Positions 25,287 to 33,978 of a stretch of DNA of 47,873 nucleotides are shown here, one piece after another. Source of the DNA: Geomonas edaphica. Lineage in GTDB: Bacteria; Desulfobacterota; Desulfuromonadia; Geobacterales; Geobacteraceae. Both the position numbers and the translations under genes were made by a program. The notes beneath the pieces are model-generated. The model ran no database searches. It worked only from the letters and a program-made list of their open reading frames with translations, and was not told the DNA's origin. The stretch lies in contig NZ_SSYB01000003.1 of the NCBI RefSeq assembly GCF_004917075.1, positions 323,745 through 371,617 on the forward strand. Direction: 5' to 3'. Numbering within the stretch: the first letter of the stretch is position 1; each line of letters opens with the position of its first letter.

Positions 25287-25886
25287 CTATTTGAACCTGA
25301 AGATGAACCTGGTGCCGAGCCTGTCCTCCTGGTGCTGGCCGCTGTAGGACCACCCGGTAATCGGTTCCTGATCGTAGTACAGCATGAGGTCGGTGCGCGG
25401 GGTGAGGTGCAGGCCGAGCTCGCCGGTCCACCTCGGCGCGCGGTTGGGGTTGAACTCATAGACGTTGTGGTAGCCAGATTCGGGACGAATGCCTAATTCT
25501 TCACCGGCGGTTAACCCGCGCGTTTCCACGGTCAGCATGGGGAATTTGGCGGCGGCGGAAAAATATAAGGCTTTGGAAAGGGAAAGACGCCAGCCGGCCC
25601 GAGCGTGCAGCCGGTGCGTCGACTGCTCGATGCCTCCGTGCAACTCCTGCCCGGCACCACGATATCCGATCCCCAGCTCCGGTTCAAGCGTCAGTTCCGG
25701 TGCCGCGGTGAAACTCATACCGGCGCTCGTTAGGAAGCGGTCGGCATTGAAGAAACGCTTACTGTCGACAGGTTCGGCGTTGGCGGGAGTGTCAAGCGGC
25801 GAGGACAATTGAGGAGTTTTGAGAGCGCCCCCTCTAACAGGGGTAGCTATGAAACAGATAATCATTGCCAACGCTAGTATCCTCAT
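25287..25886 (-). CDS. Small outer-membrane beta-barrel-like protein, first in glp operon
   Basis: A 199-aa protein with a signal peptide (MRILALAMIICFIATPVRG) and amphipathic beta strands (about eight), ending in RFIFRFK as many outer-membrane proteins do. Function is not recognised. Its stop is 15 bp before glpK, so it is probably co-transcribed with glycerol catabolism. An outer-membrane or stress role linked to glycerol or glycerophosphodiesters is possible but inferred from position only. The start has no convincing Shine-Dalgarno. Confidence 0.6.
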   Translation of the reverse strand: MRILALAMIICFIATPVRGGALKTPQLSSPLDTPANAEPVDSKRFFNADRFLTSAGMSFTAAPELTLEPELGIGYRGAGQELHGGIEQSTHRLHARAGWRLSLSKALYFSAAAKFPMLTVETRGLTAGEELGIRPESGYHNVYEFNPNRAPRWTGELGLHLTPRTDLMLYYDQEPITGWSYSGQHQEDRLGTRFIFRFK

Positions 25887-26112
25887 GGCGGACAGTGTAT
25901 CAAGAAATTGTCTTTTTGCTCAGGTGAAAAAGGCGGCAATAAGAATAAGCATAGAACAATAATGCAGAATATCATGCCGAGACATAGGCCTGTGAATGGC
26001 GATTCAAATTCCAAGTTAATATCTTTGAAAAATGGAGCACAGTTCTTGCACAGCAACTGCGTTCATAGTATTCTGTTGCACCGATACATAAGATTTTAAA
26101 AGGAGATTTGAT

Positions 26113-26718
26113 ATGCGAAAAGTAGTAAGAGCACTAGGCATCGCCGCAATAGGTTTTTCTGTCTTCGGATGTAATGGCAAAGGTACAGATAAAGATGCCC
26201 GCCCAAGTGGTGCAGAGCAAAAGATCACGCTACCCGACGGAACCAAAGACAGGGACCTTGCGATGAAATACCTCTATGGCATTCAAAATGAGGACAAGAA
26301 ATCGATGTATGAAGCAACTAACCTCACGGAGGCTTTGGCCAACGAGGCTAGGGAGAAGTTCATATACCAGAAGAAATACCAGCTGACTGAAAAACAGCTC
26401 AAGGACTACGAGAGAACCCTCGCAATTTCGGGTGAAATAGACTTCTACGCCAAGAAAATCAAAGACAACCTGCCGAAGTCGGCAAAATTCGAGATCGTGA
26501 AGTCAGAACCTTTGAAATCTCCGCCTACCGCAAGAATCGAGGTATATTCGGTTAAGATAACCTATCAGAATCAAAAGGAAGCTATCAGAGATGAGTCTAG
26601 AAAAGCGGTCAAGGTGATGGTGGTTAAGATGTATCACGTGACCCAGTCGCTCAACGGGCGCTGGGCGCACGAATTCACTTTTGACAGCAAGCAGCGTGAA
26701 GTTCTCTCTTATTTTTAG
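26113..26718 (+). CDS. Hypothetical lipoprotein
   Basis: A 201-aa protein with lipobox VFGC (Cys20) and a lysine-rich, mainly helical then beta mature part. No domain is recognised; the C-terminal strands (ARIEVYSVKITY, AVKVMVVKMYHV) recall small periplasmic DUF4878/NTF2-like folds, a weak resemblance. ATG 26113 follows AAGGAG by seven bases. Base composition is noticeably more AT-rich than its neighbours, which may mean recent arrival. It lies between the glycerol operon and locus 2 and shares a terminator with the latter. Confidence 0.8.
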   Translation: MRKVVRALGIAAIGFSVFGCNGKGTDKDARPSGAEQKITLPDGTKDRDLAMKYLYGIQNEDKKSMYEATNLTEALANEAREKFIYQKKYQLTEKQLKDYERTLAISGEIDFYAKKIKDNLPKSAKFEIVKSEPLKSPPTARIEVYSVKITYQNQKEAIRDESRKAVKVMVVKMYHVTQSLNGRWAHEFTFDSKQREVLSYF

Positions 26719-26818
26719 CGGCCCGTAATCGATTGGTGCCGCCACATAGACCGACGGCTGATCTCTGTGAGCATATCCAGACGTCCCCCTGCAATTTAGA
26801 CAGCTAGCCGCAGAATAA

Positions 26819-26856
26819 ATAAAGCCCGGAAACTTTCGTTTCCGGGCTTTATTTTT
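26819..26856. terminator. Bidirectional intrinsic terminator
   Basis: A perfect 12-bp stem (AAAGCCCGGAAA, 26821-26832 with 26839-26850) with loop CTTTCG. It has ATTTTT after it and AATAAAT before it, and serves the lipoprotein gene (plus) and the locus 2 decaheme gene (minus). Confidence 0.92.
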
Positions 26857-26899
26857 ACGTCCTCGGGGTTAGGAAGTCACCCCAAAGGGTTACGCCTGT

Positions 26900-29800
26900 T
26901 TACCACCAACGATGGACCGCCTTGATGGTCGGTACGGTCGTATTGAGGGTGTTGGCAGCCGTACCGTGGCATACGAGACAAGCTTCTTTCTTGCCCAGTG
27001 CCGTTGTACGGTCGAGGTAGATCGACCCGCCGTTAGCCTCCATATGTTGCTTGGCGAGAACTGAATCATGGCAGGAGAAGCATGCCGCGGTGATCGGCGA
27101 CGTGACCAAGGTTGTCCCTGCAGCCGCGGTTGTGGTATCGGTGTCGGCTGCATATTTAAAGCCGGCGCCGTAAACCGTGCTGGTGCTGAAGTTGACGTTC
27201 TGCGGCGGAACCACGGAGGTGATTGCTGAGGTACCGGACGCTACTGTGGTGTACAGCAGCCTGTCGACGATGGCAGGGCCACCGGCGGTTACATATGCGC
27301 TGGTTGCGTTCGTCGTAGTGGTTGCGGTGTAAACTGCGGAGCTGAAGTCATACATGCCCGCCAGGTGGCACTGCTCGCAGTTCCGGAGGTAGCCGGGGTA
27401 GCTGACATCCCAGTAGCCATTAGTAGCATCGACCGCATGCCAACCGTATTTCGTGGAACGCTTGGCGGCAGCATGGATGCCGTGAATGAAGGTGCTGGCG
27501 TTTGCAGAGTAGCCGGAGCTAGCCGTGTTTACGTTATGGCAGAAGGCGCAGGTAGGTGCGTCGTTTCTCTGCCCAACATGGAAGGAAGGCGACACGCCAA
27601 GCTGTACATGGCAGGCATTGCACTTGTCGTTGCTGACGATAACGCGGCGTGCCTTGTAATTAGTTGCTGCCTTGGCGACGTTGGGTGCTGCGACGATGAG
27701 GCCGCCAACTTTGGTGGTCGCGTCGTAGGGATAGGCCGGCAGGTTGATCTGAGTCAGAGGCTGCGTGGTGCTGCTCAACTGATAAGAGTAGCCCACGCCG
27801 CCGGTCACCATGGTGGCCGATGCCGGGATGGTAGAAGTCGCCGCGGTAAGAGTTGCGGTGTAGTAGCCGTTGGCATCGGGTGCACTCAAGGTGCCTTTGG
27901 TGTTAGTAGGATTTAGAAGGTCCTTCAGGTACACGTTGACCGAGGCGTTGAAGTCGGCCGGAGCGTCAATGCCGTCCTGCGGCACCGCGTATACGATGTA
28001 GAGACTCGGGCTACCCACGAAGTTCGGAAGCAGTTGTGTGTTGGCGTCGACGTAGGTCGGGAAGGTCACCGCGGCGCCGTCTTTCATCATTTTGAATTTG
28101 ATGGATGGTTTACCGCCACTCACGGTAACGCTGCTGATATCGTAGGTGATTTTAGCTGCACCGGTCGGGACAGCGCCGGCTGCTGCGACGTATGCCGCAT
28201 TGGTGCGGGAGTTGCCGGTCGACGGATTGGAGAAGAGGTTGTTCGGGTCCGGTGCGATCACTGGGACATGTGCCGTAGCGACTTCAACAGAGGCAATATT
28301 CCCGGTGTGGCATGCCGCACACCCTTGATCGGTGGTCTGGCCGCCTTCATGGGTGGCGAACACAACGGTGCTGTGGCAGGAGCCGCATGCTTTCATCGTC
28401 GGCTTGGTCTTCCAGTTGTCGCCATCTACGCCTTTGTGACACATCTTGCAGTTCCTGATGGACTGCGGATAGGTTACCTCTGCGGTGGACACGCCAAGGA
28501 TGGTTTCAGCCGGGGAGAGTTCCTCGCCCATGTGGATCTTGTGGATGAACGGAGTGAAATCACCGTTGGTATTGCCGCCAACATCGGTAGAAAGCTTGTT
28601 CTGCGGGGTATGGCACATTACGCAGAGCCTGGTATCCGGACGGGAAGCGAAGTGGCCGCCGGCGAAGCCGAGTTTGTCGTGGCACTGGTTGCAGGCAGCA
28701 GCGGTGACGATGTCGCGTGCGAATGCCTGGGCGCCGTTGACGGTGTACATCTCACCAGTTGCAGGGTAGAAGTCGTAGAAGAGGTTCGCTACGCCGCGTA
28801 CGCCGAAGTTGGCGGTGGCGGTGCCAGTCTGCGGGTTGATCGGGCCAGCATACGCGCCCGGGGTTTTGCCAACCACGCCCGGAACTGCGACGGAACGGAC
28901 GGAGATGCCGATACGGTGAATCAGGCTACCGTCGTACGGAACGCTAGCAACGGTCTTAACGTTTTTGCCGAATATGGCGGTGTAGGAGCCGTCGCCATGG
29001 TCAATGATAGTGTACCCTTGGGTGGTAAGGGCACCGGTAGTCGAGTTGAACGTGGAGACCGCGTCAGAGGTCGGCCTTGGGTCGGAGTTCAGGATGTAGT
29101 TGAGCCAGTAGGAATTGCTCCCTGCGGTCTCAGGCTTCAGCTGTGCCACGTGAAGACTGAAGGTCCTCAGGCCGGAGATACCCTTTCCTGTGCCCTTGTT
29201 GACCACGGTGAAGTTGACGATCGGGTTATTGCCCGGGATGTAGGCGCTGATGATGCGACCATCCAGTTGGGTATTGTTGAGATCGTCATAGGTAAGGGTG
29301 GATGCGTCGCGTGCCGGCAGCATGTTGGCGTTGGACAGGGTGCCGGAGAGCGCGAGACCGTCGGTGGTGTAGGCAAGAATCTGCCCGCCGGAGTTGACGA
29401 CCGCTTGGGCGCAATCGGTGTAGGTCTTGCTCACAGACGCAAGAGTCTGGTTGGGGTCGCCGAGCTGGCCGCTAAGCCCCATCAGCGCGGAGACGGCACG
29501 ACAGATGTCGGTCGACTGCTGGCTGATCAGGATGCTGATCGGGCTGGCGCCGGTGATTACGCCCGGAGCAGGAGGATTGCTGAGGTCGATCGGCACCAGC
29601 GCGCGGAAGGTACCCTGGGCCACGACAGCCTTGAAGACGAGGACGGTCTTGGTCGCAGGAAGGGTGAAGGTGAGCCCGCTGAAGCTCCCGCTGCTGTCGA
29701 GGACGGCGGTGCCGAGCTGGGCACCGTCCTGGGCATTATAGACGAAGACATGGTTCGTCGCGGTAGCCGAGGTAGCTGACAGGAACGCGGTCTTCGCGGT

Positions 29801-29950
29801 GGCCTTGGAGACGTCGACCTTGCCGCCGACGGTCACCTCGGTCCCCTTGCTGGTGATCTTGGTAGTGGACCCCCCTCCGCTGCAGCCTGCGAGAGGCAGC
29901 AGCACACATACTACGAGTGCTACGAGGTACCTTAAGTTTCTGCCAATCAT
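26900..29950 (-). CDS. OmcA/MtrC-family decaheme c-type cytochrome lipoprotein (locus 2)
   Basis: A 1016-aa lipoprotein with lipobox LAGC (Cys23) and a Gly/Ser linker. Ten CXXCH motifs lie between residues about 420 and 991 (CNQCH, CVMCH, CKMCH, CGSCH, CAACH, then after a beta domain CNACH, CAFCH, CEQCH, CFSCH, CLVCH), the same five-plus-five arrangement as the locus 1 decaheme. The extra length is an N-terminal region of about 180 residues. SLHVAQLKP and PRPTSDAVSTFNSTTG lie in the beta domain before the first heme. Likely an outer-surface electron outlet. It is last in locus 2, 94 bp after the FN3 lipoprotein gene, with a good site (AGGAGG) at ATG 29950. Confidence 0.93.
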   Translation of the reverse strand: MIGRNLRYLVALVVCVLLPLAGCSGGGSTTKITSKGTEVTVGGKVDVSKATAKTAFLSATSATATNHVFVYNAQDGAQLGTAVLDSSGSFSGLTFTLPATKTVLVFKAVVAQGTFRALVPIDLSNPPAPGVITGASPISILISQQSTDICRAVSALMGLSGQLGDPNQTLASVSKTYTDCAQAVVNSGGQILAYTTDGLALSGTLSNANMLPARDASTLTYDDLNNTQLDGRIISAYIPGNNPIVNFTVVNKGTGKGISGLRTFSLHVAQLKPETAGSNSYWLNYILNSDPRPTSDAVSTFNSTTGALTTQGYTIIDHGDGSYTAIFGKNVKTVASVPYDGSLIHRIGISVRSVAVPGVVGKTPGAYAGPINPQTGTATANFGVRGVANLFYDFYPATGEMYTVNGAQAFARDIVTAAACNQCHDKLGFAGGHFASRPDTRLCVMCHTPQNKLSTDVGGNTNGDFTPFIHKIHMGEELSPAETILGVSTAEVTYPQSIRNCKMCHKGVDGDNWKTKPTMKACGSCHSTVVFATHEGGQTTDQGCAACHTGNIASVEVATAHVPVIAPDPNNLFSNPSTGNSRTNAAYVAAAGAVPTGAAKITYDISSVTVSGGKPSIKFKMMKDGAAVTFPTYVDANTQLLPNFVGSPSLYIVYAVPQDGIDAPADFNASVNVYLKDLLNPTNTKGTLSAPDANGYYTATLTAATSTIPASATMVTGGVGYSYQLSSTTQPLTQINLPAYPYDATTKVGGLIVAAPNVAKAATNYKARRVIVSNDKCNACHVQLGVSPSFHVGQRNDAPTCAFCHNVNTASSGYSANASTFIHGIHAAAKRSTKYGWHAVDATNGYWDVSYPGYLRNCEQCHLAGMYDFSSAVYTATTTTNATSAYVTAGGPAIVDRLLYTTVASGTSAITSVVPPQNVNFSTSTVYGAGFKYAADTDTTTAAAGTTLVTSPITAACFSCHDSVLAKQHMEANGGSIYLDRTTALGKKEACLVCHGTAANTLNTTVPTIKAVHRWW

Positions 29951-30044
29951 AGTTTCCTCCTGTTTGTTGTGTCCTGCTCGGATAGTGCGTTGTCAACTGC
30001 TAACGATTCCAGAATTTTCCCCCTTTGTTTCAGAGCTATATTCT

Positions 30045-31538
30045 TCACGGGCCGGTTGTAACCTGGCCGTTTACTATTACCCCGAGAGACGCCTTGTTCG
30101 GGGTTACAGCGAGTGCGGTGCTGGCTGCGGAGCGGTTGCCGGCCTTGTCGAATGCCTTCACCGTGTAGGAATAGGTAACGGCGGAGGTGACGGACTGGTC
30201 GGTGTAGCTGGTCGAGGTCGAGGTGCCGACCTTCACGCCGTCCCTGTAGATCTCGTACCCGGTGACGCCGACGTTATCGGTCGCGGCACTCCAGCTAAGT
30301 GCGACCGAGCTGTTTGTACCGGAGATGGCCGAGGTCACCGCGGCAAGACCGGTCGGTGCGGTAGGTGCGATGATGTCGAGCTGCGCAAGCAGGTCGTTCG
30401 ACAGCTGACCGCTCACGATAACGTTCAGCGAAGCCTGGTTCGGTTTCACGGAGAGCGGAGCGCTGGCAGCCGACATGTTCCCGGCACCGTCGAAGGCAAC
30501 CACAGTATAAGAGTAGGTGACGTTGGAGGTCACCGGCTGATCGGTGAAGGTATTAGAGGTCGAGGTTCCGACCTTCACGCCGTTGCGGTAGATGTCGTAG
30601 CCTGCCACGCCGTTCGCGTCTGTGGAGTTCTCCCACACAAGGACCACGGAGCTGGTCGACGAGGTGAGGGCGTAGGTGGTGGCGGCAAGGCCGGTGACCA
30701 CGGTAGGCGGCGTCACATCGCTGAAATCAGGCTCGGGCGGCGGGGTGGTGATCTGCTGCGTGATGCTGTTCACCGTGGGCGCCAGGGTCGGGTTGTCCGT
30801 CGCTACCTGGGCGGCCGCGGTAGTGAAGAGGGTGACGAAGGTCTGGTACGCAGTGGCACTCGTGCTGACATCTGCGATGGCGTCGTCAAGAATGGACATC
30901 ACGGCGGTTGTGTCGGAGACTTGCGAGTCGACTATCATCTGATCGATCACCGCGAGAGCGGCCTGGTAGGTGGTGCTGTCCGCAGGCGGCGCGAGGATGT
31001 CGGTCACGTTGAAGAGATCACCTACCTGGGCGTTAGCTGCCACGACCGAGTCTTGCAGGACCTGGGTGGTGACGGTACCCGGTTTCTGCTCAAGAATCAG
31101 CGGCAGTTTCTGGTACGCCATTTCGGTCAGCGGGCTGACCGTCACGGGAACGTCCGGGTTGAAGTTATCCACCACGGCGCTGAAGGAATCAGCCGTCGTG
31201 AAGGGGACCGGCTGACCTGTGGTCTCGCTCAGATAGGTCGAGCCGGTTTGGCCGGTAACGGTGACGACCACTGGGCCAGTAACCGAAGCGGGGATCTTCA
31301 CCGCATAACTGCCATCGTCAGCAGTAGTTCCCGAACCAAGCAGTTCACCGCGGGTCCCGTCAAGGGAAAGCCGGTAGACCGCAACGTGCGCTTTGGCGAC
31401 CGGCCCGGACACCACGGCAACGCCTGTGACCGTCTTCGTAGCGCCGCCACCGCCGCCACCGCCGCCGCAGCCGATGAACAACAACGGCAGACAGAGGAGC
31501 AGTAAGGCAGCAATGTATTTCTTCCAGGGGATGCACAT
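30045..31538 (-). CDS. Lipoprotein with two fibronectin type III domains
   Basis: A 497-aa lipoprotein with lipobox FIGC followed by a run of eight glycines. Residues about 35-110 form a carboxypeptidase-regulatory-like beta domain (GSGTTADDGSYAVKIP). A helical region at about 130-270 comes next, then two FN3 domains (about 280-370 and 395-485), each with GYDIYRNGVKVGTSTS / GYEIYRDGVKVGTSTS. Each FN3 ends with the same short tail, N-x-ASL-x-VIV-x-GQ, so domain and tail were duplicated together. ATG 31538 has AAGGAG eight bases upstream. No heme motif. Probably a surface scaffold or adhesion partner of the conduit. Confidence 0.85.
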   Translation of the reverse strand: MCIPWKKYIAALLLLCLPLLFIGCGGGGGGGGATKTVTGVAVVSGPVAKAHVAVYRLSLDGTRGELLGSGTTADDGSYAVKIPASVTGPVVVTVTGQTGSTYLSETTGQPVPFTTADSFSAVVDNFNPDVPVTVSPLTEMAYQKLPLILEQKPGTVTTQVLQDSVVAANAQVGDLFNVTDILAPPADSTTYQAALAVIDQMIVDSQVSDTTAVMSILDDAIADVSTSATAYQTFVTLFTTAAAQVATDNPTLAPTVNSITQQITTPPPEPDFSDVTPPTVVTGLAATTYALTSSTSSVVLVWENSTDANGVAGYDIYRNGVKVGTSTSNTFTDQPVTSNVTYSYTVVAFDGAGNMSAASAPLSVKPNQASLNVIVSGQLSNDLLAQLDIIAPTAPTGLAAVTSAISGTNSSVALSWSAATDNVGVTGYEIYRDGVKVGTSTSTSYTDQSVTSAVTYSYTVKAFDKAGNRSAASTALAVTPNKASLGVIVNGQVTTGP

Positions 31539-31581
31539 ATTATGTTCTCCTTCTGCTATCAGGGAAATGAACACCAGGTTC

Positions 31582-32232
31582 CTAGTTCAGCGGGCTAGCC
31601 GGCGGACCGTTGTTGTGACAGTTGTAGCAGCTCGGCCCGCTCAACCACGCACCTCTCAGATCAGTCCCATGGCAGACTGCGTTTTTGCAGGTTGAGAAAT
31701 CATAATTGCCGTTGGACAGGTTGGCGTTGAGCCATGCCGCGTGCTTATCAAGGTCCTTGTCGAGGCTGGAGCCCCACGGATGGATCGTGGGGGCCTGCGC
31801 CGTACCACCCTGATGGCAGCTGAGACAAGAAGGCCCGCTGTCGGTCACGCCGAGCAGGTCGGTGCCGTGACAAAGCGCCGTGGCGCAGGTGCTGGTACCG
31901 TTGGTGCCGATGTAGGCCGGGTGACGCAGATACGCGACCTGCCCCCACCCCAACGGGTGGATAGCCGTGGTCCCGCCGATGTGGCATCCCGCTGTACCGA
32001 AGCAGGTGACCTTCGCGATACCGCCATTGAGATCGTCGCCGTGGCACTCGGCGCAGCCGTTCACGTCCTCTTCGGCAGCGGCGGCATGCCCCGCCGGAAG
32101 CCAGTTCGCCGGATGCTTCCCGACCGCGGGATCAAAAGAGGCCTTGGGGTTGGCATCCCCGCACCCCGAAAGGGCCAGCGCCAGCGCACCAAGAACCGCA
32201 AAAGACAGAACTTTTGTCGTTATTTGTGGCAT
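31582..32232 (-). CDS. CxxxxCH/CxxCH-type multiheme lipoprotein (locus 2)
   Basis: A 216-aa lipoprotein with lipobox LSGC (Cys24), paralogous to the 280-aa protein of locus 1 (GDANPKASFDPAVGKHPANWLP against GDTNNHASFDPDKGEHPDDWLP). Heme motifs: CAECH, CFGTAGCH (CX5CH), CATALCH (CX4CH), CLSCH, CKNAVCH (CX4CH) and CYNCH. The CX5CH site aligns with a normal CXXCH in the paralogue, and the CLSCH aligns with that protein's CX11CH. ATG 32232 overlaps the pentaheme gene by 13 bp, exactly as in locus 1. Confidence 0.88.
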   Translation of the reverse strand: MPQITTKVLSFAVLGALALALSGCGDANPKASFDPAVGKHPANWLPAGHAAAAEEDVNGCAECHGDDLNGGIAKVTCFGTAGCHIGGTTAIHPLGWGQVAYLRHPAYIGTNGTSTCATALCHGTDLLGVTDSGPSCLSCHQGGTAQAPTIHPWGSSLDKDLDKHAAWLNANLSNGNYDFSTCKNAVCHGTDLRGAWLSGPSCYNCHNNGPPASPLN

Positions 32233-32657
32233 GTCACGCACCTCTCGTTGTTCTGACGTCCGTGGCACTTGGCGCACGAGGCAGGATTCATCTTGCCGTC
32301 GATCCTGTGCTGGCTCATGTAGTCACCGCGGTGCGGCATGGTGCGCTCCACCGCCTCGGAGTATTTGACGTTGGGGTTGAGCTCTTCCTTGTGCGCATGG
32401 CAGTCGCTGCAGAAGGACTCGGCATGGCAGGAATTGCAGGAGCGTCTTGCGTTGGTGGCGAAGATGCTGTGTTTTTTGAAGAAGTCGACGGCCTGGTGGT
32501 TCATCGCGGCATAGGCGTCGGTATGGCACTCGGTACAGTTCGGGGTTCCCGTAACCGCTTCCGGATGGATCCTCGCGCCGCTGTTAGTGTTGGCACAGGC
32601 AAAGAGAACGCATGCCATAAGCGGCATCATCAGCAGAATCAGAAGTTTACTTTTCAC
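32220..32657 (-). CDS. Pentaheme c-type cytochrome lipoprotein (locus 2)
   Basis: A 145-aa lipoprotein with lipobox LFAC and five CXXCH motifs (CTECH, CNSCH, CSDCH, CAKCH, CVTCH). The C-terminal half is almost identical to the locus 1 paralogue (PHRGDYMSQHRIDGKMNPASC, CHGRQNNERC). GTG 32657 overlaps the barrel stop by 11 bp and follows GGGGGG. Likely the periplasmic-side electron carrier of the conduit. Confidence 0.92.
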   Translation of the reverse strand: MKSKLLILLMMPLMACVLFACANTNSGARIHPEAVTGTPNCTECHTDAYAAMNHQAVDFFKKHSIFATNARRSCNSCHAESFCSDCHAHKEELNPNVKYSEAVERTMPHRGDYMSQHRIDGKMNPASCAKCHGRQNNERCVTCHK

Positions 32658-33978
32658 TCTTGCCCCCCTTTTCGCCGGATTTCATGTCGAAAGCGTAAGC
32701 GACCTTAACGAGCGCCCTCCACTCTCTGTCGAAGTCCGGGCTCTGCGAGTACTCGACGTCCCCGCCGACCTTCAGTTTCTCGGTGACCTCGTAACCTGCG
32801 ATGCCGGTCAACGCGAAGCTGCTCTTCACGCCGTCGATGGGGCGATCGAAGATTACGTTGTAGAAGTCGAGGCCCAGTTCCGCGTGGCCGACCTTTTTCA
32901 GCGCGTAAAGCCGGTAGTCGTAGTAGCGCAGCCGTTCGGAGTCCCCAATCATCCGGTGCACCGAGCCCCCGAGTGAGAGTGCTCCCGGTGCGGTCCAAGC
33001 CACCTTCCCGCCCACGTAGTCACCGGAGCCCTGAATATCGTAGTCGTACTTTTTGTACTCAGCCGCGACGGTCAGGTCCTTTTGCGGAGTCCAGGCGGCG
33101 CTCGCGCCGTACGTGGTCAACTCCTCTTTGGGGTCGAGCAGCCCGCCGTTGTTGGAGAGGGCGAAGGCCGTGGTGGTCACGTTGTAGAAGTAGTCGCCGT
33201 AGTTGATTTTCGAGAAGTCAGCGCTCAAGGTCACGGCATCGATGGGGGCCAGGGACAGGGTGTAGGCGTGCTCCATCCACCCCGAGGTGATCGAGTTGTA
33301 GCTGGAGCGGCCGGTCAGGTCGACCTGCTTCACCGGGTGAAGCCAAACGTCGATCCCCTCTTCCTCGCGGTCGCGTGCGACGTCGGACTCGTTTCTGAGC
33401 GCGCTCACCCCGATGGTGTAAAGCCCGGCCTTGCCCTGGGCCACGCGGCCGCCGTAGATGTAGTCGCCCCCCTTGTAGCTTGGGTCGGTGACCACCGGCT
33501 GCCCGACGAAAGCGGCGCCCGTGAAGCCGGCGGCGAAATCGCTTCTCGCGTAGACGCCATCGATCCTCTCACTCGCCACCCCTTCTGTGACGAACTGGCG
33601 TCCCACGTTCACCACCAGGTTGTTTTTGGCGCCCTGGTAGCTCAGGTAGCCGTACTGGAGGTCACCGTCGGTGTAGTGATCGCTGGACTTGTCGACGAGG
33701 TCGAGCCGCCCCCATGCACCGAGGTGCAGCGAAACGGCACTGCCGTCCTTCTCCGCCGTAGTTACCGAGAAACGCAGGTACTCATACAGCGGGTAGAGGT
33801 CGTCCTTGCTGATCGTCCTAGTCATGCGCAGGTAGGTGTTGGAGCTGCCGGTAATGGTGTAGTCAGCTGCCAGGACCGGTTGGGCCAGCATCACCGAAGA
33901 CGCCGCCAGCACCACCCATGCAGTCCTCAGGAGACCACTTTTTCCGCGTCCTGAACTCTCTTCTTGGTGGCTTATCAA
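32647..33978 (-). CDS. Outer-membrane beta-barrel of the porin-cytochrome conduit (locus 2)
   Basis: A 443-aa protein with a long N-region, a signal peptide (TAWVVLAASSVMLAQPVLA) and beta strands to the C-terminus. It is paralogous to the 434-aa barrel of locus 1 over its full length. I chose TTG 33978 because it follows AAGGAGGGGATGTC, nearly identical to the sequence before the TTG start of the other barrel; a longer frame to 34062 exists but has no such support. It is first in its locus, so transcription should begin in the AT-rich gap to its right. Confidence 0.85.
   Translation of the reverse strand: MISHQEESSGRGKSGLLRTAWVVLAASSVMLAQPVLAADYTITGSSNTYLRMTRTISKDDLYPLYEYLRFSVTTAEKDGSAVSLHLGAWGRLDLVDKSSDHYTDGDLQYGYLSYQGAKNNLVVNVGRQFVTEGVASERIDGVYARSDFAAGFTGAAFVGQPVVTDPSYKGGDYIYGGRVAQGKAGLYTIGVSALRNESDVARDREEEGIDVWLHPVKQVDLTGRSSYNSITSGWMEHAYTLSLAPIDAVTLSADFSKINYGDYFYNVTTTAFALSNNGGLLDPKEELTTYGASAAWTPQKDLTVAAEYKKYDYDIQGSGDYVGGKVAWTAPGALSLGGSVHRMIGDSERLRYYDYRLYALKKVGHAELGLDFYNVIFDRPIDGVKSSFALTGIAGYEVTEKLKVGGDVEYSQSPDFDREWRALVKVAYAFDMKSGEKGGKSEK

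Noticed and set aside
28034..31505. Two long plus-strand open frames (581 and 568 codons) opposite the decaheme and FN3 genes
   Set aside because: They are antisense to well-supported genes with heme motifs, lipoboxes and FN3 domains, and their own translations are low-complexity Gly/Val/Arg with no domain. They arise from GC-rich codon use.
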